A stretch of DNA of 64,000 nt from Heliocidaris tuberculata (taxonomy: Eukaryota; Echinodermata; Echinoidea; Camarodonta; Echinometridae): NCBI GenBank assembly GCA_025618425.1, contig CM046839.1:5532033-5596032 (forward strand). The letters run 5' to 3'. Of the stretch, positions 35,801 to 46,700 are shown in pieces. The translations under genes and the position numbers were made by a program. The number at the start of each line of letters is the position of its first letter. The stretch's first letter is position 1. A model generated the notes under the pieces. The model ran no database searches and was not told the DNA's origin. It saw only the letters and a program-made list of their open reading frames with translations.

Positions 35801-38800
35801 AAATAAATTTTTGATTCGATAAATGTATTTTGCGTCTTAGTTCTAATATGTTTATTTCATTTGGTCTGTAGATTCTTTGTAATTTATGCGCCAAACCAAT
35901 GTTATATTCGACATAAACATTTTGTGCTGAATACTTGATTCATTTGTTGTTTTATTTGGGTTGTAGATTCTCCATAAATTATTCGCCAACTTTTAATTTT
36001 CATTTCGATAAAAACATTCTGGGTTGTATACTTCATTCATTTCATATTTTATTTGGGTTGTACATTATCCCTAAGTTAAGCGCCAAATCAGTTTTCGATT
36101 CGATAAATGTATTTTGCGTCTTAATTCTAATTTATTTGTTGTTTCATTTTGTCTGCAGATTCTTTGTAATTTATGCGCCGAACAAATATAAACATTTTGC
36201 GTTGTATACTTCATCCATTTCATGTTTTATTTGAGTTGTATACTATCCATTAGTTATGCGCCAAATCAATTTCCAGTCGATAAAAAAACATTTTGCATTG
36301 TATACTTCATTCATTTTATATTTTATTTGGGTTGTATATTATCCCTAAGTTAGCGCCAAATCAATTTTTGATTCTTTGAAAACATTCTCCGTTGTATGAC
36401 TTCATTCATTTGTTGTTTTATTTGGGTTGTCGATTATCCATAAGTTACTCACCAAATCAATTTCCAATTTGATAAAAACATTTTGCTTTGTATCCTTCAT
36501 TCATTTGTTGTTTCATTAGGGTTGAATATTATCCGTAAGTTCCACACCAAATCAATTTTCGAATGTTTGTCAGGCCCCGGCGCTACACATAGCAGACGAC
36601 AAAGCGATAATGCGATCGCGATAATTCCATTATCGCGTCTTGGTGTTCATCGAACGGGCATGCATAAAAAAACGCGCACGCATAGAAAACTGCTCGCGTG
36701 GAACTCAACTCCAGTTGAGTTCCACGCGTAGATCGTTTACACTGTCCTTTATTTTCTTCGAACTCCTTAACTGCTAACCTGTAGAATGCCGGGTAAAGTT
36801 ATCTGGGGTTAATTTTATACATTCTATACAAATTATTCTTTTTGGCCTTAGAGACCCTTTAAGCTTGAGCTCATAAACCTCCTTTAACCCACTGTGTCGG
36901 CAAATATTGCATTTTCATAACTATCTTCAGGGATATAATTTGATTCATCATTGAAAGCAGTGTGTTATTTCATTATTTCAATCTGTCACCTTAGCAGAAA
37001 TTTATGCAATTTACCCTTTCTTCTATTGAGTAAATATCTACTGCACATGCACATAATCTGTACATGCAAGTGGGATAATGAATGATTGAAAGATTTACTT
37101 GCCTTGAGTAATATATAAACATCTTTGATTCTGTTCTCACATTGCCTAGATTAGGATGAAATAAGCCCTTTCAAAAATAAAATTGAAATAACTGCCTTCA
37201 AGAACTAAAAATGAGTTTAGTTATTGTACATGCACAGTATGCTGTTTTCTGTTCCTAGAACTTATCTTTTGATCGTACAGTTAACTTTGCATAAGTCAAA
37301 TCTGTTGGGACCACAAAAAATAGTTCGACTTATGCAAAATTTGACTTCGGAAATGTAAATAACACATTTTTTTGCATAGTTTGGTCAAAAATATTGATTC
37401 AACTTAGGAAAAGTTCGACTTATGCGACTTTGAGTTATGTAAGGTTAACTGTATGATATAAAGTAGCTAGAATGATGTACATTGCCTGCCTACTTTGTAT
37501 TTTAGGAAGCCGTCTTGTTAGTGATATTATTTATGGAGGACATCAATGTGCACTTTAAAAGTGTCACATAACAGACCGACAGCTAACTCATGAAATGTTT
37601 GTGATGTATTTTATCCTCTCACAGACGGATGCAGAGACCGAGTTTATTAAGAAGGCCAAGCAGGAGATGGGTAAAGATGAAGCAACCTTTGCTGTCGAGG
37701 TCAACTTGGAACAGAAGCCTTATATGTGGTCTGACAAGTACAGACCTCGTAAACCACGTTTTTTCAATCGTGTGCACACTGTAAGTACCCAAGTCACTTT
37801 CTCTCACAGGATAACTAGATTTACAAGTTCTAATTCATTTGCGTTTGGGCCATTCTGATTTTATTATCTCCTGTATGTTGTTGTTTTAACTAGTAAACTG
37901 TAAGTAATTATGAAACCTTGCCAGAAAACTGCATACTTAAAATTTTGCGACAGAGATATTTACAAATGGGACATTTTAATCTAGATGGTCTCATAGTTTT
38001 TTCGTTCTATTGATTACTCAGCAATTATACATTCACCAATTAATATATGAGATAAATTATGTAAGTCTTATCCGTTGATAATGATGTAGGTGGATTTATT
38101 TGACTTAAGTTCTCATCATAATTAGATCCATTAGAAGTTTACTTATTACTTATTTATTGATTCACAGATACTAGAGTGCATTCACTTTCCTATTTACCTG
38201 AGCATATTTTTATGATGGTATTATTTTGTTTCTCAATTAGGGATTTGAATGGAACAAATACAACCAGACTCATTATGACATGGACAATCCACCTCCTAAG
38301 ATTGTACAAGGGTACAAGTTCAATGTAAGTACACTGGCAGTCATTGAGTCTTCATGAGAAGAAGATAGCTTACTTAGGGAAATGTATTCGCTCGTAAAGA
38401 CTTGTCAGAACACAAAACCATAAGTATAAGTGATATCGTTGGATTAAAAAGTGTAATTTGACATATCTGAATTACAGTTTCGTTAATATCAAGCTTAGTG
38501 GCGGTAGTAGGGGTATTTACCAGCTTTATGATCTATTTATATGGTTCTACTATTGTGCAATAAAGTTATTTTGCAACAATTATGCATATTGTGTTCAGGG
38601 GAGCATTTCATCAAGCGTTTTGTCAGTGATTTTTACTGACAAATTTGTTCTCAGCCAATCAGATGCAAGGATTTCAGTAGCTTATAACAGTTGTCGGTAA
38701 AAATCACTGACGAAACACTTGATGAAACGCTCCCCAGAACCTTCACTACCTTCACTAAGCTACCTAAGGAACAACCATTTGTTTTAATGTTTTTGCAGTA

Positions 38801-40947
38801 AATGAGAACTTAGTGAATGTGTATACATTGGATATCATCGCTTAGGCTCTCTGAATTGCAATTTCTATTTTGAATTATTCTAAATGATTATTTTATACTT
38901 TGAAATGAGATCTACCCTATACCTTTTTTACACTATGTTTCCTGGTCTCTCATTGCAGCAGTGTTGGTATAAGCCTTGTCATGATATATTTCCTCATACA
39001 TGTACGATAAACAGAGAAACCAACTACCTAGTTGAGAATTTTTTTATAAGCCCAGTGTGGACCCCTTTTAATGAATAAAGTGGTACTAATGAATTTCGTG
39101 GATACTGTATTTCAATTATCTATGATATGTACTAATCTATTTTTTTTTTCTCCAGATCTTCTTTCCTGATCTGATTGATAAGAGAAAGACTCCAGAATAC
39201 ACCCTAACACCGATCCCTCAGACACCAGACTTTGGTATCCTTACCTTCCATGCTGGTCCACCCTATGAGGTAGGAATTAATATCTTCCGATATCTATCTT
39301 CTTTCATCTTGCAGCTAAAGTATGAGAAAACCAATTTGTAAGAATTGCTGATATTTTGGAAAATGTAAAGTTAAAGTAGAATTTCATTGATTTTGAACAT
39401 TGATTTAATTTTTATTATTGCATAGGTGAAGCTTAGATTGAACAAGGTTATCAAAATTCAACGCTTGGAAACATTTGAAGTAATGATTATTATCAATTAT
39501 AAAATGATATAACACAGCCCCGCTATAGCACCTATAGAGCTCTTTGAACGCTGCTGAGATATGTGACGTCATACCGGGGAGCAATCCTTCCTAAGCAGAC
39601 GATGCACCATAACATCTTATACATTTTCAGTGCCTGTTTTGTCATCTCATCTTCACTTATTTCTCTTACTTCACTAGCGTCAGTATAAATGCTTATTTGT
39701 TGCCTCACTCTAAATTTCCTGCATGGTATTATTTTGATGAAAAATGCAGCGTTAAAAAAATAAAGGAATCAATCGCTTGTAAACAAAAAAAGATGCCATT
39801 GTATTTTCAGCTGCATGCACCGCGGCATGTCGGCGTTTCAAGAGGGAACGAATACCATCCATGCTATAATTCAGCGGGCTTTACAATTCGAAAGTGTGAT
39901 TTCTTTGATTGATCATTGACCATTATCATGACTTTTTACAAACAAAAGATTTTAGTTACTAGAAACGGTTTCACTTCCCTTTTAGAATGATGTGAAATAC
40001 GGTCATGGTGAAACAAACCAAACTCTTTATAATTTAAAAATAATTGCATTGCAGTTACGTTCACTTGATATAGGACGTCGTCTGCTTAGGCAGGATTGGC
40101 ACCTGATGTGACGTCACGAAAACATCGGTATATTTCTGGCGAATCGCTCGGATATCCCAGATGCTGAGAAGTGTTTTTATTTGTGTTATTTTTTAATCAT
40201 CAAACAAGCAGTTAACGTAAAACTTATACGATTACCATCTGCAAGCTTTCTAGTTTCTAGAGATACATTATTGAGCATATTTGTGATTTGCTTTGAATAT
40301 CTACTTTAAGATATTTCCTTCATAGCATATGCCTTGATTAAGTACGTTTCTAATGGCTAAGCAAACACCATTGGGTTGTTTGTCCTTTGTAGTCTTTTGT
40401 GAAACCTTTGACTGAGAAGTGCAAGATGAAGATTATAGGCCATGTAGAGTGGAGTATGGATCTGAGTCATGTTCTTGTTAATTCAGCTATTTAGCTGTAC
40501 TTGGATGGGGCAGAATGGAAAGGTGCATAATAAATTGAAAAGTAGGGAATGAGTGCCTGCCACTGTAACAAAAGAATGGTGTAATACAGATGGTTTATGA
40601 TGGAACCAGTTATAAACAGTTATTCACATTTTAATTGCTTTGGTATTTGACTGAAGGAAAGAGGATTGGCAGCCAGTTTACAGTATGTGGGCTTCAGAAT
40701 ATTTTCAGATTAAAGGGGGGGGGGGGTGTTGACTGAAAAGGCAGGGCGGAAAGAAATTACAAGCGAAAAAATACTCATTTTTATTTTTAACCTTTGTGTT
40801 TCTGTTATGTTATGTTCACAGGATATAGCCTTCAAAATAGTGAACCGAGAATGGGAGTATTCCCATCGTCATGGTTTCCGATGTCAGTTCAGTAACAGTA
40901 TCTTCCAGCTATGGTTCCGCTTCAAGAGATACCGATATAGAAGATGA
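20816..40947 (+). CDS. CACTIN: Cactin (spliceosome-associated NF-kB/IkB pathway protein), complete, 18 exons
   Basis: Exons: 20816-20904, 25581-25832, 26497-26620, 27572-27637, 28111-28191, 28841-28912, 29366-29428, 30032-30086, 30666-30757, 31412-31565, 31961-32104, 33482-33591, 33902-34146, 34671-34860, 37625-37780, 38241-38324, 39156-39269, 40822-40947. All are bounded by AG/GT; phases close and give 2,217 nt = 738 residues plus TGA (human about 758). An N-terminal Arg/Ser- and Lys-rich region (1-114) resembles splicing factors. The conserved mid domain spans roughly 178-430 (KRIVKTKQIENR, coiled-coil RE-rich 205-249). An acidic linker (about 435-515) follows, then the highly conserved C-terminal domain (about 600-738) with QKPYMWSDKYRPRKPRFFNR and the end FQLWFRFKRYRYRR. 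Cactin binds IkB/Cactus in flies and acts in the spliceosomal C complex; nuclear. Start ATG is the first in the RS-rich exon. Confidence 0.97.
21227..23154. repeat. Recent two-copy tandem duplication, ~950-980 bp units
   Basis: Unit one 21227-22208 and unit two 22209-23154 are nearly identical, with a handful of substitutions, a 6-bp indel (AGATCT present once) and a shorter junction in unit two. Each opens with a palindrome (ACGAGGTTATC-GTAA-GATAACCTCGT in unit one) and contains the same 73-codon plus-strand frame (21521-21742, 22497-22718) and a 62-codon minus-strand frame. Neither frame is recognisable. High identity implies recent duplication or gene conversion, or an assembly duplication. 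Confidence 0.85.
23015..23290. repeat. Long near-perfect inverted repeat (hairpin)
   Basis: The right end of tandem unit two (about 23015-23143) is repeated in reverse complement at about 23160-23290, sharing CATAGGCAAGGGCC, AACAGTGAATGTT and TTAAGAAAATTAAAT. Arms are about 125-130 bp with a loop under 20 bp. Transcribed in the CACTIN pre-mRNA it would form a long RNA hairpin. Confidence 0.8.
23648..23960. mobile_element. Foldback element with ACAAGGTTAT palindromes
   Basis: The left end has ACAAGGTTATATTATAACCTTGT followed by TCATTGGATAAGTGG. The right side carries CCACTTATCCAATGAATAAGG and further copies of the ATAACCTTGT word near 23940. The inverted ends flank about 230 bp of unique DNA. 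No coding frame. Confidence 0.6.
23961..24147 (+). mobile_element. SINE-like retroelement with A/B-box promoter
   Basis: Begins GGTGTTGTGGCGTGCGCCTG (A-box-like TGGCGTGCG), with a B box GGTTCGAGACT about 55 bp later, then a central motif GTCTTTCGGATGGTGACGTT-AAAGG, and ends in an (AC)n tail. This is the layout of a tRNA-like SINE with a conserved central domain; the central motif resembles domains reported in deeply conserved metazoan SINEs (Nin-DC type, from memory). The head also resembles the 7SL/Alu left end (TGCGCCTGTAATCCAGC). Ancestry is unresolved. Confidence 0.6.
24148..24360. mobile_element. Small element with ~55-bp terminal inverted repeats
   Basis: The left arm GTGTTGAGGTGTATGACCG..ACACACGAAGTATAGTAA is mirrored by the right arm TTTACTATACTTCGTGTGT..GTCATACACCTCAACACTTT. 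About 100 bp of unique sequence lies between. Directly abuts the SINE-like tail. Confidence 0.7.
24541..25480. repeat. Direct repeat pair interrupted by a 124-bp-arm foldback
   Basis: A ~290-bp unit at 24541-24835 (AGCAGCCATTTTAGAGTCTA, TTTTTACCCTAGAATT, GAATGTTGTCCG) recurs at 25184-25480. The first unit runs into a hairpin with arms 24731-24854 and 24905-25028 and a 50-bp loop; the arms share GACGCCCCGAAAAA, ACCCGGAAGTGTCCCGT and GATCCACCATAC. Frames covering the hairpin on each strand are mirror images of the same sequence, not genes. Confidence 0.75.
26728..27013. mobile_element. Possible TIR element in CACTIN intron 3
   Basis: Inverted ends TTAAAGGGA and TCCCTTTAA enclose 286 bp that is more GC- and CpG-rich than the surrounding intron (for example CGTCTTTCTTCGGATCGGTC). 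Terminal repeats are short, so this is tentative. Confidence 0.4.
32682..32828 (+). mobile_element. MITE, GGGCCC-GTTTCATAAAAC family, copy 2
   Basis: In CACTIN intron 11. Termini GGGCCCGTTTCATAAAACTT and AAGTTTTATGAAACAGGGCCC form about 20-bp inverted repeats continuing into a TTATCAATAACAAG palindromic region. The core matches copies at 13395, 38598 and 51683. Confidence 0.85.
34546..34625 (+). pseudogene. Partial tandem copy of CACTIN exon 14
   Basis: About 107 bp before exon 14 (34671-34860) there is a copy of its acceptor region and first ~60 bases: CTCTACC..CAG, then ACCAGAGTCCATCTTAATAG. In the exon 13 phase the copy reads EPESILIEEDIAVESYVGNIQ, against EPESILTEEDLAEESYVEYIQ. The frame is open but there is no donor, and reading on gives a stop after the true exon start (frame shifted). 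If its acceptor were used, the protein would truncate. Best seen as a duplicated, decaying exon start. Confidence 0.8.
35088..36570. repeat. Satellite array in CACTIN intron 14, ~105-bp monomer
   Basis: About 14 monomers, consensus around TTCGATAAAAACATTTTGCG, TTGTATACTTCATTCATTTG, TTTTATTTGGGTTGTATATT, ATCCCTAAGTTAAGCGCCAA. A variant with GTATTTTGCGTCTTAGTTCT and GTCTGTAGATTCTTTG occurs near 35113, 35520, 35824 and 36108, i.e. every three to four monomers, indicating higher-order structure. Recurrent short frames (ILHSF.., FALYTSSISCFI) are by-products. Confidence 0.85.
36571..36740. repeat. GC-rich insertion with two palindromes
   Basis: Immediately after the satellite, a CpG-rich segment contains GCGATAATG..CATTATCGC (about 36603-36637) and a perfect 16-bp-arm palindrome at 36695-36710/36713-36728 (CGCGTGGAACTCAACT and its complement, 2-nt spacer). 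Composition differs sharply from the AT-rich intron, suggesting an inserted element; its ends were not defined. Confidence 0.6.
37278..37451. mobile_element. Tc1/mariner-superfamily (pogo/Tigger-like) MITE
   Basis: 174 bp bounded by CAGTTAACTTTGCATAAGTC and its near-complement (reading inward CAGTTAACCTTACATAACTC), flanked on both sides by TA. CAGT-type ends with a TA target site are typical of pogo/Tigger elements. Internal GTTCGACTTATGC words repeat. No transposase frame. Confidence 0.8.
38598..38735 (-). mobile_element. MITE, GGGCCC family relative, copy 3 (inverted, TTTTGTCAGTGATTTT subtype)
   Basis: In CACTIN intron 16. Ends GGGGAGCATTTCATCAAGCG and CTTGATGAAACGCTCCCC are inverted. The core reads GCCAATCAGATGCAAGGATT, the reverse complement of the core in copies 1, 2 and 4. 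The subtype shares AAAATCACTGAC with copy 4. Confidence 0.8.
39563..40116. mobile_element. TIR element in CACTIN intron 17
   Basis: The left arm (TGACGTCA-type start, then GCAATCCTTCCTAAGCAGAC) is mirrored by the right arm (GTCTGCTTAGGCAGGATTGG..TGACGTCA) at about 40075-40116. Arms are about 40 bp; total about 550 bp. The 71-codon frame inside (39697-39912) has no recognisable domain. Confidence 0.65.
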
Positions 40948-43764
40948 AGTCTGGAACTCACAATGTTTACAATATTATTTCACATCGGACTCAATAATGC
41001 TTGTGATCTACGTGTAGATGGGATGGTATCACCTGAGCCCTGCAGGATGATGTGACATATGTATCAGACTATAATATTAGGCCTCATTTCTTGGTCATCT
41101 CTGTATGTCTCTAAAGTGATGCTATCTGGAATATATGATATTCCTGTCGCAAACAAACAGTGGAAGTAGTTTTTCTACAGGATTTACCTTTTGAACGAGG
41201 AAGTCGACTCTCGAAGCAACCTATAATTCCTGACTTTGCTTTGCGCTACAAGATGTACGATGTCAGTGCCGCCTTCTGAGAAACATCCTGATACAGACAT
41301 GTCACCAATACATGTAAAACAAAGAGACCTTTCCCTCCTGATTTTCATGATTAGAGTAAAGAATCAGTCTCGTCACATAGGCATGTCAGTCATATGTAAA
41401 TAGGTGTATTATTTTTAAGTCCTCCATGTACATGTATGGTATGTTACTTATATTTGACAAGACACTTTATTTGAGTTGTCTCTCTTGATCCAGTAAATGG
41501 ATACCTGGTAGGTTTTATTCCTTGAATACTTTGAGTTTTTGAGGTGACCAGCTAAAGCCAAGATAACAATTTCCCAAGCAGTAGAGACTGAGCTGCTAGA
41601 TATTCAAACCAAAAGGTTACTTTGTTTTGATGAAGACTACATATTGTTAGAATCGATCGAAGAGTTTTGATTGATAAGTAAGACCTCTCAATTTATGTTA
41701 AATACTCTATTTACAGAAAAATTTGGTTAAAAGTGGAAAAGCATAAAGGAAATTTCAAGCCCATGTACAGTATTGGTTAGCCCTCCCCCCCTCCCCAATT
41801 CAAATTTGTCAGATTTTTGTCTCACCCACCGGAGGTGAAGGCGAGACTAAGGGATCCAAATGGCGTCCGTCCGTCACAGATGTTAAAGTTTACCTGCAAG
41901 ACTCTCTTAGGACGCATAACTTGGCAACTGTTGCTGCAATGACAACCAAACTTGGTTGATAGAAGCACTAGGGTATCTTCATGTTATGGTGTTGTCGGAG
42001 GTCACATGATAACGTCAAAGGTCATTTGAGGTCATATAACAGATAACTTTGGAACCGTCACTCACTTTTCAACCAAACTTGGGTTGTAGATGCACTAAGG
42101 GGACCTGCATGTTATGGTGCCATCAGAGGTCATGTGATAAGGTCACAGGTCATTTGAGGTCATATGTTAGTTTTTTTGACACATGCGCTTGTTTATCATT
42201 TCATTGAAAGAGAGTTTCATTTTAAAGAGTGCAATTTTGTCTCATTATGTAATAAGTGGTGACAATTAATTCGTACACCTGACATCATAGCTTTGTGGAG
42301 ATTAACTAATGGCCAAAAGATACATAATCACTTTGGTTGCGACATGTATTACTGTACATTTTAAGCTTGATTTCAAGTGTTTTTATTCAGTAAACTTTGT
42401 CTCTTCTGAAACATTTTAAAAGACCATTTTATCATCTTTTTTATTCATCATCATAAATCTATTATTTCCATCCCTCCCTTCTCCTTTTCTCACTCTTACC
42501 TTATCTTTCTCGTTTCATAACTATCTTTCTTGCTTAACTCTTCTTCCCTCATTCTCTCCACTACACCCAATGTCCCCTTACATCTACCATTACGTCTGTT
42601 TATAAATTATATGAGATTCATCATGATTAAATTATGAGATGGCTGTAGTAACAATCGGACAATGAAGGAGAGAAGCAATACTCTCTATCCACTGTGTAAA
42701 ATGACAAATATCATCTTTATTGCAAATACATGTAACTTCAACTTGTGTAAAGGTTTGTAAATAATATTTTTGAAACACATTTGGTAAAATAAAAAAAATC
42801 CCTCATATGTAAAGTAAATTGTGTGGATTTTTTTATAAGTCTCCAGGAATACTGCTCATGTAAAATAATGGGCTAGTTTAATCTTGCTTAGCTGATTTAT
42901 GGAGCTTGCGAAGTGTCAATTTCTTTATCTTTTAAATGTGGTAATTTTGTAACAAAATTAAAAACAAAATGAATAAAGTCATGAAATGGAAATAGAATTT
43001 CATGACTATGATATTTTTGTAAAATTAATTTAGTTGCAGAATTTGGGATTTCAGGGGGATGAAGAAGTCGACACTATCCTCTCCATTATATCTTTATGAA
43101 CATCAGCCATAGTCATTATTGTTACTCAGAATTTAACTCAAACAAATGTTTAATACAAGATCACAAAGACTACCAAAAATTCTCTTCAGACCACAATCCT
43201 TTCGATATCATTCGGAATTGATAGAAAATATTTATTGCACTTGATAACTTTTCAACAAGACAAACATGGTAACTTCTACAGTCTTTGGCGAGTTTGTCCT
43301 GAGCATGTACATGTATCTGACCAAAATAAACAAGAATACATACATGGTTGATTCTGTATCTGTCATGAGTGGTGATAGATTCCTAGAACAATATGAATTC
43401 CCTAAAACAAACAAAAATGGAATTTTAAAAAAATATATTAAAAAAAAAAAAAGAATTGTGAGTGACTTTAAAGAGGAAGGCTAACAAAGTAGTTCACTGT
43501 TGATCAATCTTTAAAAAAAAGAAGGTCTCAATTCTTTTAATACCAGTATATTAACATCATTGAGGGGTAAATTCTACTCTTCAGGATTTAGAATTTCCAT
43601 TTGTTTTACTGCACACATATAATTCAGACATAAATACAAATCATTACAGTGTACTCCAATCAAGGTGATGGAACATTCACTCAATTACAGTATCATACAT
43701 GTCTTGTACATTTTACTAACAATGTGATAAAGGATGTGATAGAGAAAGAAAAGAAATATGATTT
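40948..43764. other. Convergent 3' region of CACTIN and LINS1
   Basis: The two genes end facing each other about 2.8 kb apart. AATAAA words for the plus gene occur at about 42789 and 42972; TTTATT near 43228 could be the minus-strand signal. A repeat occupies 41818-42175. A perfect 11-bp hairpin (AGTCATGAAAT, 42977-42987 with 42997-43007) directly follows the second AATAAA. Confidence 0.5.
41818..42175 (+). repeat. Dispersed-type repeat GTCTCACCCACCGGAGGTG
   Basis: Opens with TTTGTCTCACCCACCGGAGG..GGCGAGACTA, itself a small inverted repeat (GTCTC/GAGAC), then has two diverged ~120-bp subunits sharing AACCAAACTTGG, CATGTTATGGTG and GGTCATTTGAGGTCATAT. Similar sequences are, as I recall, abundant in sea-urchin genomes. 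No coding function visible. Confidence 0.65.
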
Positions 43765-46700
43765 TTATCCTTCCACAGTCTCATACATGTCTTCTACCTT
43801 AACTAGCAATCTGATAAGAGGTGTAGCAGAGAATGGGAACAGGCCTTTCTTCTCGAGTCTTTCTATGGCAAGACGAAGTCTTATCAGGACGGTCATGGTA
43901 TCGTCTAAACAACCCAACTCTGATACTGACTGGATACAAAGCTCATTCTTCCCTTCTTTCAGGGCAAGGTCCTTATAACTAGCCTCTTTCACAACTTTTG
44001 ATAGTGAAGTGACATTTAATTGCCCTTCTATGTCTGTTTTCCTGATTTTCCTGGTTGCATTTTCAGTTATTTCTTGATGACAAATGTTTCGTTTCACAGG
44101 AAGATTTTCTAATGGCTTTGGAAGTTGTTTCGATTGTGTTTGCCCATGTAGTTCTTTGCTTTCAGCTGCAGTCATTTCGTTGTCACTCCTGACATCATTC
44201 TTAGTAACACCATGTTTAGAACCATCAATGTCAGCATCGTAAATGAACTTATTAATTTCCTTACCAACGGCAACATCACAACCACCACCACTTTCATCTT
44301 CAACAATATCATCATAATCACACCCATCACTACCTCCACTTCCATGACTACCATCATCATCATCATCGCAAGCATCATCACCATCGGTATCAGCATCACT
44401 TGATAGTATCTGACATGCTGTAGTCTTGCCCTCCTCTTTCTTCCTGAAAAGCCTCTGAACTTGAACAAACCCCTCCCAATCAGTCAATACAAAACGCAGA
44501 TAGAGGATGAAGTACTCTAGGAAATCCGTCTCAGTGGAGATAAGCAGATCGAGCAAGATGCTATGATCCCAAGTCATATGATCTAAAAAGGAGATGAAGA
44601 CATGATGTGCATCATGGATGCATTTCTCCTGGTTCTCTGCAGAAATTTCATCTCCATGATCACTAATATCCTCGTCTTTCCCTGTGCTTACAATGTTTGA
44701 AGATTTACAACTTTCATCATTACTGTGTGTCTTTGCTGACAAATTAATTTTCAAGAGGCTGAGCATTATTCCTATTAAAGCATCATCTTGGTCTCCAAAT
44801 ACTTCAAAGATCCATTTTCCTTGCCCCAAAGGTTTTTCCTCGCACTGTGACATCCTGCTCAGTTTTGACTCTATGAAACAATACACCTGCTCAAGGTGTT
44901 TAGATCCCTGTATTGATGCCATACCTGCAGAGACTACTTCAAACTGTGAACCCAGTATCACAAGCCAAGCAAGCTTCCTTAAGATCATTCTGTCTCCTAT
45001 GCTGTAATCCTCTGAAGATTCCTTGGACATCTCTCCTAAAGCAGCAAACACTGATCCACCAAATCCAATAGGTCCCTCGTGATAAGGCATCTTCTCCAAC
45101 CATTGTCCTTCGCAAATGACTGCAAGAAGTCTTCTCCATGTTTGCTGTAACATTGTGCTTTCAGATTCCACTTCCCCACAGTGCTTTGCAATCTTACAAG
45201 CATTTACACAGGCCTTCATGCACAGGATCAGTACACCAAGCACCATCTTCAAATTGGCAACACTGCCATGGCAGTAAGTCATCAGCATGGCTTGAAGGTG
45301 GGGTAAGGTTGACTGTATAAGGGGTAACAAATTGTGAGGGTCCATCTTCATGTTTACCTTGGTATATGAGTAGAGAAGTCTCAGGAATGCATGGTAGATC
45401 TTGTGCTTAGATGAGACATCCAAGGACTGAAGGCAGGAGATGGACGATTGCTGATGTTCACTGAAAAAATATTTGTTGGAAGCTGTGTCAAACTGACTTG
45501 AAAAGACTGCACAAAGCTCTGGGATGCTCTTGTTTATAACATCATGGTACCATCTTGTACGATCTGTAGAGCACCATTTACACAAAAACACAAACAAATG
45601 TAAGCTAATTAATCTTCATGAATATTAATTTCATGATAAAACATGCAATTCACAGCATATAAAAGTAAAACGTTTTAAATTTACTTCTTTCAAGCTAAAG
45701 GCTTTATCATGATTGATATTCAAAGCAAATTTGTTCGCATCTTCTTGAGATTCTTTTGGATCAATGTGCCTGCAACTGGAGAACTTAATCTTTATCATAT
45801 ACTGAAATCACATTTCCCTTGAGAAATGTCCATTAATGTTTAAAAGTCTCTTTGAAATGAAATGATTTCATGATCTCCCACTGGCATAAGTGAGGCATAC
45901 ATGTATAGAAAGCTGCTCAAGGACAGTTCTACAGAAATGACAGTGTTTGAAATGAAAGTAAATCTGTTTTCCTCTGAATAAAAAAGATGGAATATGGGGG
46001 AGCAAAATACTGACATTTATCAAAATACACATATCTTTTATTTACAAGTGCATATTAGCATTTGTGTCTTACCAGAAGTGTCTATTTCATGAGGCTGTGT
46101 AACTGATCTGCTGCCCTCATCTTCAGCTGATGTAGATGTACTCATACAAAGAAGAGTGGATTTGTCTCCATCTGTACTGTCTGGTCTCGTTGACTCTCCT
46201 CTCACAACATTGGTCAAGAGATCCAGAGTGAAGATGGTCCTGTTTATGACTGAAGACGTTTCCTGACTCAAGTCTCCTCTAGGATGAAGGATGGACATGA
46301 CAGCTTGCTGCAGAAAACCCTGAGCCTGTACATAAACAAATGAAACATACTGAAAGGAATTCACTTTGATTTTTGTCATTTGTAGTAACCAACAAATACA
46401 ACATAGTTTAACTTATTATCACTATCATTACTTCCAAAACTGCCGGTAAACATGAATATGAAACCCACATTTGATATGTGATATGTAGTGTTATTTCAGA
46501 TCATGCTAAAGCTTACATTAATTTTGGATTAATGAATCATATGCTTCAAAATTTACAAAGATACAACTTAATGATAATGCAATGATTAATGCTTTGATTT
46601 TATCAAATTTATGTTGCCATTGTCAGGATTCATTAATATGAAAAGAGTAGATTCTAGGGGCATGCCATCCATGTTTACTACATCAACTGGGAGTGTAACA

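Noticed and set aside
44172..44468. 98-codon Met/Val-rich minus frame and a 63-codon Thr/Ile plus frame at 44212-44403
   Set aside because: Alternate frames of the acidic low-complexity part of the LINS1 exon.
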